Position numbers and translations under genes: made by a program
The notes under the pieces: model-generated
Database searches by the model: none
What the model was told of the DNA's origin: nothing
What the model saw: only the letters and a program-made list of their open reading frames with translations
Shown here: positions 51,501 to 59,796 of the stretch, one piece after another
Layout of the letters: every line of letters starts with the position of its first letter
How positions within the stretch are numbered: position 1 is the first letter of the stretch
Assembly (NCBI GenBank): GCA_965215445.1
Contig: CBDCDT010000002.1
Coordinates: forward strand, 434,001 to 498,000
Direction: 5' to 3'
Origin: CBDBLK01 sp965215445
GTDB taxonomy: Bacteria > Bdellovibrionota > Bacteriovoracia > Bacteriovoracales > Bacteriovoracaceae
DNA: 64,000 bases

Positions 51501-53616
51501 TACCGACCTCGACTGCTCCCCCAATCGCCTTCATGAAGAACAAACTATTTTTCTCGATCGACAAAATTTTGGAGGCACCGACGCCGAACTGTTATTTTGG
51601 CAGGAATTTTTAACTTGCGGTCAGGCCACACCCATTCCAGGATTGCGCAACAATCTTTACTATGAATACGACATGTCTCAAAACCGCTGTTGCCGGGCCG
51701 CCGGCAAAGAATTTACCATGTTCTCTGAAACTTACACGGGCCTTGTTGATGACCACACGGCCAACAATACAGGTCTGAGTGTAACAACTTTTCCCGCCGA
51801 TAATCCCAGAGCAATAGGTCGCTACAGTCGTTATGAAGTGGCCAATGCTATCGACGGAAACCCAGCGGCCAACCCCAACACTGTTTTCCCACAAGCTCCT
51901 ATCGTTGTGGCCAATAGCAATCCGAAATCCTTTCAATGGAAAACTTTTCAAGATACTGGAAGATCAACCTGCTGTGGAGGCGGATGGATGAGAAAATTTG
52001 CCGATGAAACTCACGATTGGACTAATAATAATCGGCTCTCGCTCGATATTGAAAATTTCTCTTGTCTGAATTACGATAGTGAAATTTATCGAGAACGCAT
52101 TGACTTTGTAACAGAGGCCATTTATCAAAAGGATTATCAACGTCTGTGCCTCTCTCCTGCCGACGGTGGCTGTATCGAAAGAGAAATGCTTCAATCCACC
52201 AATTCTGAAATTTTTAATCCCAGAGAATTTACGATTAATGAAAGGACCGCCATTCTCTCCACCAGACCTCTCAATTCTCCTACTCAAGGTGGCGTTGAAG
52301 GTATTGAACTTTCCGGTGAAGTTCCCTACGCTCCCGTACCCTACGTCGATGCAGTCCCCATGGATGTATCAGATGATAGCCTTTATAACTACATGAGAAA
52401 TGGTGCCACTTATACTGGGACAAGTTTTTATATGCCCATTTATATTGGATATATTGACACCATTCCCCCCGGACTTACCAATAACCTCCTCAGCGTGTTC
52501 ATACTTTATATTGATGAAAGTGCAAATCCCAAACAATTTTATACAGGGCGTCCCACTTTCGTAACTTGTTCCCCGGGCTTTCAAAATCCCGAAATTAGTC
52601 TCAACGAAAATGAATATTGCGTTAGAAACGAGAATGGATTTCAAATCTTTCACGCCAGAGCAGAAAACCAGGCCACTCTCGGCACTAATTGGGATTATGC
52701 CTACGTCACTCTCGAATTTCGAGTTCAGGGCCGGGAATTTTATCTTTACGATACTATCCCCATTGCCGCCGATCCTACCATTTCTGGACTAAAGTCGGGC
52801 AATGACCTCTATTATCTCACCAAGCTATCACGCTTTGAACTTTTAGGTATTCCTCAAATTTTTTATGAACCAGTCTACTGCAATTCAAACCGCTCTCTAC
52901 TGATTCCCGGCCTTTTTGATATACCCCAAGATAACCGTACAAACTTTGATGCAAATTCCTTTATCAGCAACAATGCAACAATTAACGGAAGAAATTTACA
53001 AAGCGTTTATGACCCCGGCAATACATTCGCAGATGCCTCCAATCCCAACTCGCGCATTGTCCTTCAAGACAGAGTTGCCTTCGATCCCATTTTTTCCAGC
53101 AGTATATTTCAATGTTGTGTAAAATCCAATTATGCCGTTAAAAAAGATTCTGAATGTTGTAGCCATTTTGCCGTCGATGAAGGAAAAAATGGAAATCAGC
53201 AAAAAATCTGTAAAATTCCTGATGGTACTAATCTCAATGTTTATTTTAATCAGTTTATTTCCAACGAGGGAGTTGGTGAAGAACTACCTCAAGGTGGCCT
53301 TCTCGAAGAAGATTTTATTCCCGAAACGGGAGAACCCAAACCCACTTCCACAGTTCAAAGCAAAATTATGGCCATTGGTGAATCCTTATGTGCCGGAGGA
53401 ACCGTCACCAGAGGAGGGGCCTTGGGTAACTTTCTGCCCGAACCCAACAACGGATATTTTGAGCAGGAAGGCGATTTTGAGGACGGTCGCCAATATTCCA
53501 TCGTCGATTCCTTTTATGACTCCGACCCTGATAGCAATACTGGTGCTAGTTACTTTTTGGGCGGTTTTAAATGGAATCACCACATCTATTGTGCCAGCTC
53601 TGAAGAATCCAATTGA
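48529..53616 (+). CDS. Giant cysteine-rich lipoprotein, paralogue of 31693-36666
   Basis: 1695 residues from ATG 48529 (MKFRTFLIFILFFCLLLASC, lipobox LASC, Cys20); an upstream TTG at 48499 adds ten residues. Shares with its paralogue CTQAQCLSTGFDCCLENQCVKD, CETDSDCISRLGWEYKC and GSLCHTDLDCSPN, the middle lectin-like block (about residues 600-680, NGYQRDWYGFNKGALIGSF...KLFLAINQPFADLADP) and the end FKWNHHIYCASS. About 60 cysteines make a disulphide-knit exterior. Starts 76 bases after the previous exported gene and ends 25 bases before the ZnuA-like gene, all on one strand. Function unknown. Confidence 0.85.
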   Translation: MKFRTFLIFILFFCLLLASCVPQQQISGQRQSFAGSTNEDPAPEPEPPVFNSNSPYWYNANKNIGSSLILNENSSTVTYLRGQELHNFLDSDENMSEVFCLVVSFNSASIADNLRLRAVPESFKNFTTRMMEKVLRIDVPQRNLNADVCDGSALRIVESPQHSFAASRVAYSLPELCPTCRGIIHSTNVSLYKSINSAIDINSRIAEEKLVFDSLSFRVDTESSRINEGQTCTQAQCLSTGFDCCLENQCVKDKTLRPQALQQPDYAQAIAEVAADPQRFIQWPHIYFVCPQNIPPKEEEFTAFPDPDTSADAHFQGLIAEYECLEEGKKEEPDFSGTRVCGPNFNQNDYIKTRNRVWDKCGCDDAPSPNEINASDESLCPDFGLKAIRNGRGSITEIVCDIPLNKLPPKPFQELNIDVAANTAPHRFFRQDNGQAVDDLSQYKGESEAEGDPFYYFDNLLKSDHYSAAPFSMNTLTGVFSLALDQARPAKVIQLEPDQSYVITTTKGSYTPCYQCSHDNWFDAFSAHPKSDQGTGLEAVGYTTNRSILGDNFSLGNYEDTIFGRACWIPPTMLPFGHQKKADTPSQRRARLETQTALYMNGYQRDWYGFNKGALIGSFDGVTWFAIGKARRVVAKTKKLFLAINQPFADLADPSSLSVQIVLDTNRGKSQAPIYDYDPGLEPEDPNQSTGASCQRWHQCETDSDCISRLGWEYKCANVSSFRTHWPKFNINAEELSNQEYEKIGFGRILQGNLPSGSRKRCVYRGAGTVCKKDYMTLEEGQHKLFACAPNFYCADLGANNYNSKIARSPNHIDNFLFGQEANILGRPLGYVSGDRNLSSTIQENLRYNAQIYVSLNEVQDFGICRPGKSLSTNYLERHTRKDNLQRTDYINQISSCSTSLAGNQRTLACPAIETRSDQDTLQGDIILANNPALSRTQNMCGGEGQYNDSSGEWVSPFANIEFASLGELSSIQEQGLVADACLRRAGSLCHTDLDCSPNRLHEEQTIFLDRQNFGGTDAELLFWQEFLTCGQATPIPGLRNNLYYEYDMSQNRCCRAAGKEFTMFSETYTGLVDDHTANNTGLSVTTFPADNPRAIGRYSRYEVANAIDGNPAANPNTVFPQAPIVVANSNPKSFQWKTFQDTGRSTCCGGGWMRKFADETHDWTNNNRLSLDIENFSCLNYDSEIYRERIDFVTEAIYQKDYQRLCLSPADGGCIEREMLQSTNSEIFNPREFTINERTAILSTRPLNSPTQGGVEGIELSGEVPYAPVPYVDAVPMDVSDDSLYNYMRNGATYTGTSFYMPIYIGYIDTIPPGLTNNLLSVFILYIDESANPKQFYTGRPTFVTCSPGFQNPEISLNENEYCVRNENGFQIFHARAENQATLGTNWDYAYVTLEFRVQGREFYLYDTIPIAADPTISGLKSGNDLYYLTKLSRFELLGIPQIFYEPVYCNSNRSLLIPGLFDIPQDNRTNFDANSFISNNATINGRNLQSVYDPGNTFADASNPNSRIVLQDRVAFDPIFSSSIFQCCVKSNYAVKKDSECCSHFAVDEGKNGNQQKICKIPDGTNLNVYFNQFISNEGVGEELPQGGLLEEDFIPETGEPKPTSTVQSKIMAIGESLCAGGTVTRGGALGNFLPEPNNGYFEQEGDFEDGRQYSIVDSFYDSDPDSNTGASYFLGGFKWNHHIYCASSEESN

Positions 53617-53641
53617 CACTCGATAAGACTTAGGCCATGGT

Positions 53642-54502
53642 ATGGCCATGTTATCGCAAAGCAGAAAAACTCTCTTTTTTATCGCTTCGCTCATAATCGG
53701 GGCCTCAACTCACCCAAAAACCGCACCAACCATAAGTTGCACCCATCCTGAAGTATGCCATATGACCCGCCTGATCTTTGCCAACTCCAATGCCATCAAT
53801 TTTCAAATGGTGCCAAAACATATAGGCGACATCCATCACTTTGATCTCGATTCACAGTCCATGAAAACCATGCTGAAAAGTGAAAAGCTCATCTTGCCAC
53901 CACTTTCTCAATCTCCTTGGAGTCGCAATATAGAACTCAAACGTCCGCCGCAAGATACTATGCGCTTAATTTCTCCACCACCTCCCCCCAAATACAAAAA
54001 TAAAGTAAGCTCCGTTGCGTGGGAACATTTTTGGACAAATCCCTTAACCTATTGTCAAATCTTTCAACAATTATCTCAAGGCATTAGCGCTTGGTACCCC
54101 CAGTTTCAAAATCAAATGACAAAAAATTGCCCCTTGCAAATTGCTTCAAGCATAAAAAAAATGACTTCGCAAAAAGATGAACGTCTCTTTGTCCTGACCC
54201 ACGATTCTTTAATTCCCCTTATGTTAGTTCTAAAGAAAAAATATTTTGCTCTGAGAACTTCTCACCAAAAAGAAAACCTCTCTTCAAAAACCTTTAAAGA
54301 GTTTTTACGGGAAATACGCAAGCACAAAAAAATTTTTTGGTTGCGTGAGAAACACCTTGCTATTCCTGAGCAGTTGCAATCCTATATCCAACCACCGGCC
54401 TTTCAAGTCATCGAGCTTGAAACCCTAAGGCCGCTTCCCTCTGAAAAGAAACGTGAAGTTCCCTTAAACAAAATTATTGAAATTTTGGAACAGAAACTTT
54501 GA
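53642..54502 (+). CDS. znuA: Divergent zinc/manganese-binding periplasmic protein (ZnuA-like)
   Basis: 286 residues with a signal peptide (residues about 8-22). It is much diverged from ZnuA but keeps the metal-site layout: GDIHHF (His65/66) for the GxDPHxxE region, WEHFWTNP (His129) for the DPHFWLDP region and LTHDSL (His187) for the conserved HxAF helix. The His/Asp-rich loop of zinc binders is replaced by a run of six prolines. The next two genes, overlapping by four bases each, encode the ATPase and permease, so the role as metal-binding component is strongly supported by position. Metal specificity cannot be told. Confidence 0.8.
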   Translation: MAMLSQSRKTLFFIASLIIGASTHPKTAPTISCTHPEVCHMTRLIFANSNAINFQMVPKHIGDIHHFDLDSQSMKTMLKSEKLILPPLSQSPWSRNIELKRPPQDTMRLISPPPPPKYKNKVSSVAWEHFWTNPLTYCQIFQQLSQGISAWYPQFQNQMTKNCPLQIASSIKKMTSQKDERLFVLTHDSLIPLMLVLKKKYFALRTSHQKENLSSKTFKEFLREIRKHKKIFWLREKHLAIPEQLQSYIQPPAFQVIELETLRPLPSEKKREVPLNKIIEILEQKL

Positions 54503-55290
54503 AAACATTTTTGATAGAAGCCCAAAAATTAAGCTTTTGCTATCCTTCTTCTTCAACAAAAACTTTAGAGGGAATTGATCTACACCTTGAAAAAGGTAAT
54601 ATTCTCGGAATCATAGGGCCAAATGGAGGAGGGAAGTCCACTCTGCTAAAAATCCTGGCCGGACTTTATACCCCGACTCAAGGGCGACTGCTCTACGAGG
54701 GAAAAAATTATAAAGAATTGCGTTTGCGTTACCAAATTACTTACTTCCCTCAAAAAGACCCACATGAAATTCTTTTACCCATAACGCTCGAAGAATGGCT
54801 AAAAATTGCATGCCTTCCCAAATCCATGCCATCACTCAAACAAATTAATAAAATTTTTGAAAAAGTCGTACTTACCAAACACCCTCAAACATTGGTATCA
54901 CAGCTTTCCGGCGGTGAATATCAACGACTTCTCCTGGCAAAAGCATGGCTTTCTCAAAGTAAACTTATCCTAATGGACGAGCCTACCAAAGGCCTTGATG
55001 GTAACGGACAAGACTGCCTTCTCCTCTTAATAAAAGAGCTACGCAAAGAAAAACAAGTTGGCATTATCCTGGTCGATCATAACATTCAACAAGTGCTTAA
55101 ACACTGCGATCGCATTTTATGCCTTAATAAATCTTTTCATTGGCATGACACCCGCCAGGCCATCAATAATGAAATTCTGGAAAAAACATATCATTGTGAA
55201 TTTGAACACATTCTCATACATGAAAAAGGGGGTAATATTCTTCAACACCACCACTCACAACATCACACTAAAGACAAGGAAGATCAGTGA
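54499..55290 (+). CDS. znuC: Zn/Mn ABC transporter ATP-binding protein (ZnuC-like)
   Basis: 263 residues. Walker A GPNGGGKSTLL, signature LSGGEYQR, Walker B LILMDEPTKGLD and H-loop DHN are all intact. The first strand LIEAQKLSFCYPSSSTKTLEGIDLHLEKGNILGIIG is typical. It ends in a His-rich tail (LQHHHSQHH), possibly a metal sensor. TTG 54499 starts it inside the znuA stop (TTGA). Energises uptake through the permease gene that follows. Confidence 0.93.
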   Translation: MKTFLIEAQKLSFCYPSSSTKTLEGIDLHLEKGNILGIIGPNGGGKSTLLKILAGLYTPTQGRLLYEGKNYKELRLRYQITYFPQKDPHEILLPITLEEWLKIACLPKSMPSLKQINKIFEKVVLTKHPQTLVSQLSGGEYQRLLLAKAWLSQSKLILMDEPTKGLDGNGQDCLLLLIKELRKEKQVGIILVDHNIQQVLKHCDRILCLNKSFHWHDTRQAINNEILEKTYHCEFEHILIHEKGGNILQHHHSQHHTKDKEDQ

Positions 55291-56138
55291 ATATCAACGA
55301 TTTTTTAGAATACCCTTTCTTGCAAACAGCATTAGTGGCGATTATCTTACTTTCTTTGTGTACAGGACTCTTATCTCCAATCATCATCTCCAAGGGCCAT
55401 GCTTTCATGGGAGCATCCATTTCTCACGCTTGCCTTTTGGGCCTGAGTATTGGTCTAGGCCTTTTTGGACAGGCCTCGACTTCACCAAGTCCATTTAATC
55501 TTTTTCTTACTACACTTGTTATCACTACGCTGCTTTCCCTGTTTTTGGCCTACTTCACTTTTCGCCAATCTCTTCCCAACGAAGGGGCGATTGGCATTTT
55601 TCTCTCTACTTCCATGGGACTAGGGATTATTATTCATCAAAGTTTTACCCAAAACCAAGGTGATCTTCTACATTACCTTTTTGGAAATATTTTACTTCTC
55701 ACCACTTTTGATCTCATATTACTCGCTGTTCTTACAGGCACAGTTTTTGCACTTTTTTACCTTCTGCGCTTTCAATGGCCTTTATATCTTATTGACGAAG
55801 AAAGTGCTTCTATCCAAGGAGTAAAAACCCATTTTTTTCACTACGGATTAACTGTTCTTTTAACTGTTATTATTGTATCAAGTGTCAAACTGGCAGGAAT
55901 CATTCTGATTAATTCTTTTCTCCTTATCCCTGGCGTTTTTGCGCTCAAGACCGCCCGCTCAATTAAAAAAACCTTTATTTATGCTCCTGTTTTTGCTTTG
56001 GTGACTGGTGTTTTAGGCCTTATTTTGGCCAATGCTTGGGAACTGCCCGTAGGTGCTACTTTGGCCGTTTTTCAAGCACTGGCCTTGAGTATGGGACTTC
56101 AGCTTTTCAAAAAATCGACCGTATTCAAATGCTCATAG
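55287..56138 (+). CDS. znuB: Zn/Mn ABC transporter permease (ZnuB-like)
   Basis: 283 residues with eight or so membrane helices, ABC-3 family. GPIISKGHAFMGASISHACLLG-type start (here SPIISKGHAFMGASISH), EGAIGIFLSTSMGLGI, and the coupling segment SVKLAGIILINSFLLIPGVFA are family-typical. GTG 55287 overlaps the znuC stop (GTGA). Forms the channel of the transporter with znuC. Confidence 0.93.
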   Translation: MNINDFLEYPFLQTALVAIILLSLCTGLLSPIIISKGHAFMGASISHACLLGLSIGLGLFGQASTSPSPFNLFLTTLVITTLLSLFLAYFTFRQSLPNEGAIGIFLSTSMGLGIIIHQSFTQNQGDLLHYLFGNILLLTTFDLILLAVLTGTVFALFYLLRFQWPLYLIDEESASIQGVKTHFFHYGLTVLLTVIIVSSVKLAGIILINSFLLIPGVFALKTARSIKKTFIYAPVFALVTGVLGLILANAWELPVGATLAVFQALALSMGLQLFKKSTVFKCS

Positions 56139-56157
56139 CTATAGTAGGATATGGAGT

Positions 56158-56925
56158 ATGTTGGCCTTTGTAATCATTTTTCTCAGTTTCACAATCGCAC
56201 CGTTGGTTGAAGGAAACACCAATAAAAACTTTTCCCCCGAGTTTAAACCCCACATGCTCGACCACATCAATGAAGGTTGTCCTACCAATTCCAGTTGCCT
56301 TCCCCAAACCGGCAAGCGCTACAAACAATGGGTCGATCTTCTCAAAAAAAAATCACCCAAAGGGGCCAGACGCTGGAGAACACTGGAAAATTTTCGCAAA
56401 AAAAATGGTATTCCTCTGGAAGTTTGGAGTTTTCCTCAAGCAGAAAAAATTGAAGGCCTGATTCATTGGGATGGACACTGCCCTAACCATAATCAAAAGG
56501 GCCATAAAATACAAATGACGTTGGCATTGACTAAAAATTTTATAGAGTTGGCCAAACTAGAACGTGAGAAAAAAATTTATATTTCCCGAGCATTTTTACT
56601 TGAGATGTCGGGAACCATTAAAGAATATTTAGTTTTGAGAGGGAGTGGCCCTCTTTATCTGGATGGAGATGCGCTAGTCTATATCAAAGAGACAGAGGGG
56701 GCCTATTACGGATTGCGTATCGAATCGCAAGGAAGGTTATCTGTGATTCCACCTCAAACACCCAATCATAAATCTCAATCCGTTGAATGTCCTAAAGCTT
56801 TGAACGAAAGATTTGCCCGTCACACCACTCCAAAAAAACTTTATCAAGGTGCCTACTGCCGCTCTTTTTGGAACCAAAAGAAAAAAATTTATCAAACTAT
56901 GATTTTTGGCTGGAGTTGTAACTAG
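56158..56925 (+). CDS. Putative exported protein, unknown
   Basis: 255 residues. Signal peptide MLAFVIIFLSFTIAPLVEG. Six or seven cysteines (GCPTNSSCLPQTG, GHCPNHNQKGH, VECPKAL, AYCRSFW, WSCN) and many His/Lys. The middle reads like a beta sandwich (RAFLLEMSGTIKEYLVLRGSGPLYLDGDALVYIKETEG). No family recognised. 20 bases after znuB and just before another small exported gene; the znu-linked position suggests, but does not prove, a tie to metal supply. Confidence 0.65.
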   Translation: MLAFVIIFLSFTIAPLVEGNTNKNFSPEFKPHMLDHINEGCPTNSSCLPQTGKRYKQWVDLLKKKSPKGARRWRTLENFRKKNGIPLEVWSFPQAEKIEGLIHWDGHCPNHNQKGHKIQMTLALTKNFIELAKLEREKKIYISRAFLLEMSGTIKEYLVLRGSGPLYLDGDALVYIKETEGAYYGLRIESQGRLSVIPPQTPNHKSQSVECPKALNERFARHTTPKKLYQGAYCRSFWNQKKKIYQTMIFGWSCN

Positions 56926-56933
56926 GAGTTGAA

Positions 56934-57314
56934 ATGAAGCTGCTGTTTTATTTTTTGATACTAATCCTATCCGCTCATGCTCACGCTGTGGAACCTGCAA
57001 CTTTTCGCTGGAATCTCCAAATCACTGATCCCGGTTTTGAAGTTACAAACGTACTGCTAGACAATAAACTCCACCGCCCCTATCTTAAAAAAACCTCCTG
57101 GCGCTGCTGGATAGGAACAACTGAAACCAAAGAACTGCCTCAAGCAATGCTTAAAAGGAAAAGTTTAACTTGTAGTTATAGCATTCAAGACACTGGCAGA
57201 GTTACCACTTTTGTCAGTTGCTCTCATCAGAAACTTTATGATGAAGGAATCCTGGAACTTTATGATGAACGTAAAAAAATGAAGTTTAGACTTATGCTTA
57301 CCTGTCATCAATGA
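56934..57314 (+). CDS. Small exported protein, unknown
   Basis: 126 residues. Signal peptide MKLLFYFLILILSAHAHA. Mature part has four cysteines (WRCWIG, LTCSYS, VSCSHQ, LTCHQ), likely two disulphides, and a beta-rich look. Ribosome site GGAG six bases ahead of ATG 56934. Lies eight bases after the previous exported gene, ending the plus-strand run that begins near 43 kb; trpS follows convergently. Confidence 0.65.
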   Translation: MKLLFYFLILILSAHAHAVEPATFRWNLQITDPGFEVTNVLLDNKLHRPYLKKTSWRCWIGTTETKELPQAMLKRKSLTCSYSIQDTGRVTTFVSCSHQKLYDEGILELYDERKKMKFRLMLTCHQ

Positions 57315-57320
57315 CCTTAA

Positions 57321-58334
57321 CTATTTAAGGCCAATCGTCTCGTAAACCTGTTTCAAAGTCTTTTCCGCTCTAACTTGAGCTTTATCTGCACCGATTTTCA
57401 TTTGTTCTCTCAAATACTGTCGATCTTGCATTAAACGATTGTATTCTTCTTGTACGGGACGCAAAACTTCCACCACCAAATCGGCCAAATCGACCTTGAG
57501 ATGGCCATAGAGTTTGCCTTGGTATTCAGAACAAATGGCCTGAATATCTTTCCCTGAAAAGGCGGCATAAATAGTAAGAAGATTGGCCAGTCCGGCCTGG
57601 TTTTGGGGGTCGTAAGCAATATGGTCACCAGAATCCGTAACTGCGCTTTTAATTTTTTTCTGAATTGTCTTGGGAGGATCAATAATAGAAACAAAACTTT
57701 TTTGATTTTGGTCGGACTTCGACATTTTTTTATCAGGTTCCTGAAGACTCATAATCCTGGCACCCATTTTTCCAATAAAAGGCTCAGGCAAAGTTAAAAC
57801 GCCTTTTCCGTAACAATTATCAAAAAAATTCACAATATCCCGACACAGTTCCAAATGTTGCTTTTGATCCTCGCCAACAGGAACCAAATCTGTTTGATAA
57901 AGTAAAATATCTGCTGCCATTAAAACGGGGTAAGTAAAAAGGCCCGCACCTACGTTTTTAGAGTTCTGAGACTTTTCCTTGAATTGAACCATACGGCCCA
58001 AATGCCCCATGGGTGTCAGGCAAGTGAGAATCCAGGTAAGCTCGGTGTGCCCACGAACATGAGATTGAACAAAAAGAGTATTGCGCTCTGGATTTAATCC
58101 CAAGGCCAGGTATTGAGCAAAAAAAGAGTCCGTTTTTTCTTTTAATTGCAAACCTCCATGCCTCGTAGTCAAAGCATGGAGATCGGCCAAAAAATACAGG
58201 CAATCGTACTTTTCCTGAAGTTGCTTCCAGTGCTGAATGGCCCCTATGTAGTTGCCCAGAGTTAAATCCCCCGTCACAGTTGAACCGGAAAGAACGATTT
58301 TTTTCTTTTGTGAATTATTCTGACTTGATGGCAC
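57321..58334 (-). CDS. trpS: Tryptophanyl-tRNA synthetase
   Basis: Class I synthetase charging tRNA-Trp. 337 residues, standard. HIGH-equivalent GDLTLGNYIGAI, the Trp-pocket segment, and KKMSKSDQN are seen, with DLVPVGEDQKQHLELCRDI between. Convergent with the small exported gene at 56934. Upstream is the initiator tRNA gene on the same strand. Confidence 0.97.
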   Translation of the reverse strand: MPSSQNNSQKKKIVLSGSTVTGDLTLGNYIGAIQHWKQLQEKYDCLYFLADLHALTTRHGGLQLKEKTDSFFAQYLALGLNPERNTLFVQSHVRGHTELTWILTCLTPMGHLGRMVQFKEKSQNSKNVGAGLFTYPVLMAADILLYQTDLVPVGEDQKQHLELCRDIVNFFDNCYGKGVLTLPEPFIGKMGARIMSLQEPDKKMSKSDQNQKSFVSIIDPPKTIQKKIKSAVTDSGDHIAYDPQNQAGLANLLTIYAAFSGKDIQAICSEYQGKLYGHLKVDLADLVVEVLRPVQEEYNRLMQDRQYLREQMKIGADKAQVRAEKTLKQVYETIGLK

Positions 58335-58357
58335 TGTTATTTACCAAAATAGAAAAA

Positions 58358-58434
<77 letters not shown>

Positions 58435-58583
58435 TTAGATCGCTGACAATGCTAAGCAAAAACTCCCTCGCATTCTAATCAAGGCCATTCCAAATGTCCA
58501 GCGCGGTTTGGAGATTTCTGATAAAAATTCTTTAATACAGTATAAATCCTTAAAATTATTTGAAAATTAAACGATAAGCTACT

Positions 58584-58616
58584 AAGGCCTTTTACTTTTA
58601 AAGGGCCAGGAGGCCC
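58584..58616 (+). promoter_or_regulatory. Stem-loops around the ribosome site of 58618
   Basis: Two overlapping inverted repeats: AAGGCC (58584-58589) facing AAAGGGCC-type sequence near 58600-58607, and GGGCC (58603-58607) facing GGCCC (58612-58616), the loop of which (AGGA, 58608-58611) is part of the ribosome site. Folding the second stem would hide the site two bases ahead of the ATG at 58618. The rest of the 183 bases back to the tRNA shows A/T-rich sequence with no clear promoter. Confidence 0.4.
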
Positions 58617-58617
58617 C

Positions 58618-58920
58618 ATGCCAAGAGAATCTAACGGAAATATTAAACTCGACACTGGCGAGCTTAGTCCAAATTACGTCCGCCTTATGAAGACTCTTCA
58701 CAATACGTTGACGCATTTGCTCACGACCAATTCCGAAAAAGAATATTTTGAACATAGTGCAGAGGCCCTGCGTCTATGCGCATCCCTTATTCAACAGGCC
58801 CAATTTGCTGAAGAGGCGGAGGGTGGAAACATTCCCTATTCTGAACAAGTTCTTGAATTTAGTATCGCTACTTTGCAAGAATACATTTCCGGCTCTAAAG
58901 TCATTACTTACGATTGCTGA
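58618..58920 (+). CDS. Small conserved-looking protein, unknown
   Basis: 100 residues, no signal. Largely helical: PNYVRLMKTLHNTLTHLLTTNSEKEYFEHSAEALRLCASLIQQAQFAEE, then YSEQVLEFSIATLQEYIS. A strong AGGAGG site lies ahead of the ATG, inside a predicted hairpin. No family recognised. Overlaps the 3' end of the convergent rluB gene by 13 bases. Confidence 0.6.
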   Translation: MPRESNGNIKLDTGELSPNYVRLMKTLHNTLTHLLTTNSEKEYFEHSAEALRLCASLIQQAQFAEEAEGGNIPYSEQVLEFSIATLQEYISGSKVITYDC

Positions 58921-59789
58921 ACTACTTTAAAATAATTTTCCTTTCTAAATTTTAAAAAAAGTTTATCGTCAGCGAGAATTTCTTGCGATTTTTTTCTCTT
59001 GAACTTTGAATCGGATTTCAAACGAATAGTTCTCTTATTTGACCAATAAGTTTTTTCATTTTGAGTATCAATTTGTTTAAGCAAATCCTTTTTGGTCATA
59101 TAACGATATTTGCCTGGTGCTATTCCACAAACGGTAAGTCCTCCGATGGCCACGCGTTTGAGTTTGTCCACGGTGAGACCTAAAGATTCACAAATTTCTC
59201 GAATTTCTCGATTTTTTCCATCATTCAAACGAAACTCCAACCATGTTTTGTTATTCAGGCACTTGATAATGCGAACACTTTTGGGTTTCAAAAAAACTCC
59301 CTGAACAGTCACCCCATTTCTCAAACTTTTAAGAATTTTTTCGTTAACAAATCCAAAAACTTTGACTTCATAAACTTTTGTAAGCTGAAAAGAAGGATGA
59401 ATAATTTGCTGTGCCAATTCCCCATCATTAGTTAGAATTAAAAGCCCCTCAGAAAGATAATCCAAACGGCCAACAGGATAAATCCTCTCTGTGCAATCGT
59501 GAACCAAATCCATAACTGTAGAACGCCCTTCCGGGTCTGAAAGCGTGGTCATATAGCTACGGGGTTTATTAAGAACGAGATAAACTTTTTTAATATAACG
59601 AGAATCAATAGGTTCCCCATCGAACATAACCACATCGTTATGAGGGTCAACTTGCGTCCCCAATTGGGTAATACAAATGCCGTTCACTTGAACCCGACCT
59701 TCTAAAATAAGAACTTCTGCCTTTCTGCGAGAAGTAATACCTGCATCTGCAATAAATTTATGGAGTCTAACCGTATTTTTTTTCATCAT
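58908..59789 (-). CDS. rluB: Ribosomal pseudouridine synthase RluB/RsuA family
   Basis: 293 residues: S4 RNA-binding domain (residues 7-65, RLHKFIADAGITSRRKAEVLILEGRVQVNG) and the synthase domain with catalytic Asp in GRLDYLSEGLLILTNDGEL. A basic C-terminal tail of about 50 residues is extra. Modifies 23S or 16S rRNA; position cannot be told. Last gene of a unit site-2 protease-scpA-scpB-rluB, seven bases after scpB. Confidence 0.93.
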   Translation of the reverse strand: MMKKNTVRLHKFIADAGITSRRKAEVLILEGRVQVNGICITQLGTQVDPHNDVVMFDGEPIDSRYIKKVYLVLNKPRSYMTTLSDPEGRSTVMDLVHDCTERIYPVGRLDYLSEGLLILTNDGELAQQIIHPSFQLTKVYEVKVFGFVNEKILKSLRNGVTVQGVFLKPKSVRIIKCLNNKTWLEFRLNDGKNREIREICESLGLTVDKLKRVAIGGLTVCGIAPGKYRYMTKKDLLKQIDTQNEKTYWSNKRTIRLKSDSKFKRKKSQEILADDKLFLKFRKENYFKVVQQS

Positions 59790-59796
59790 AACTACC

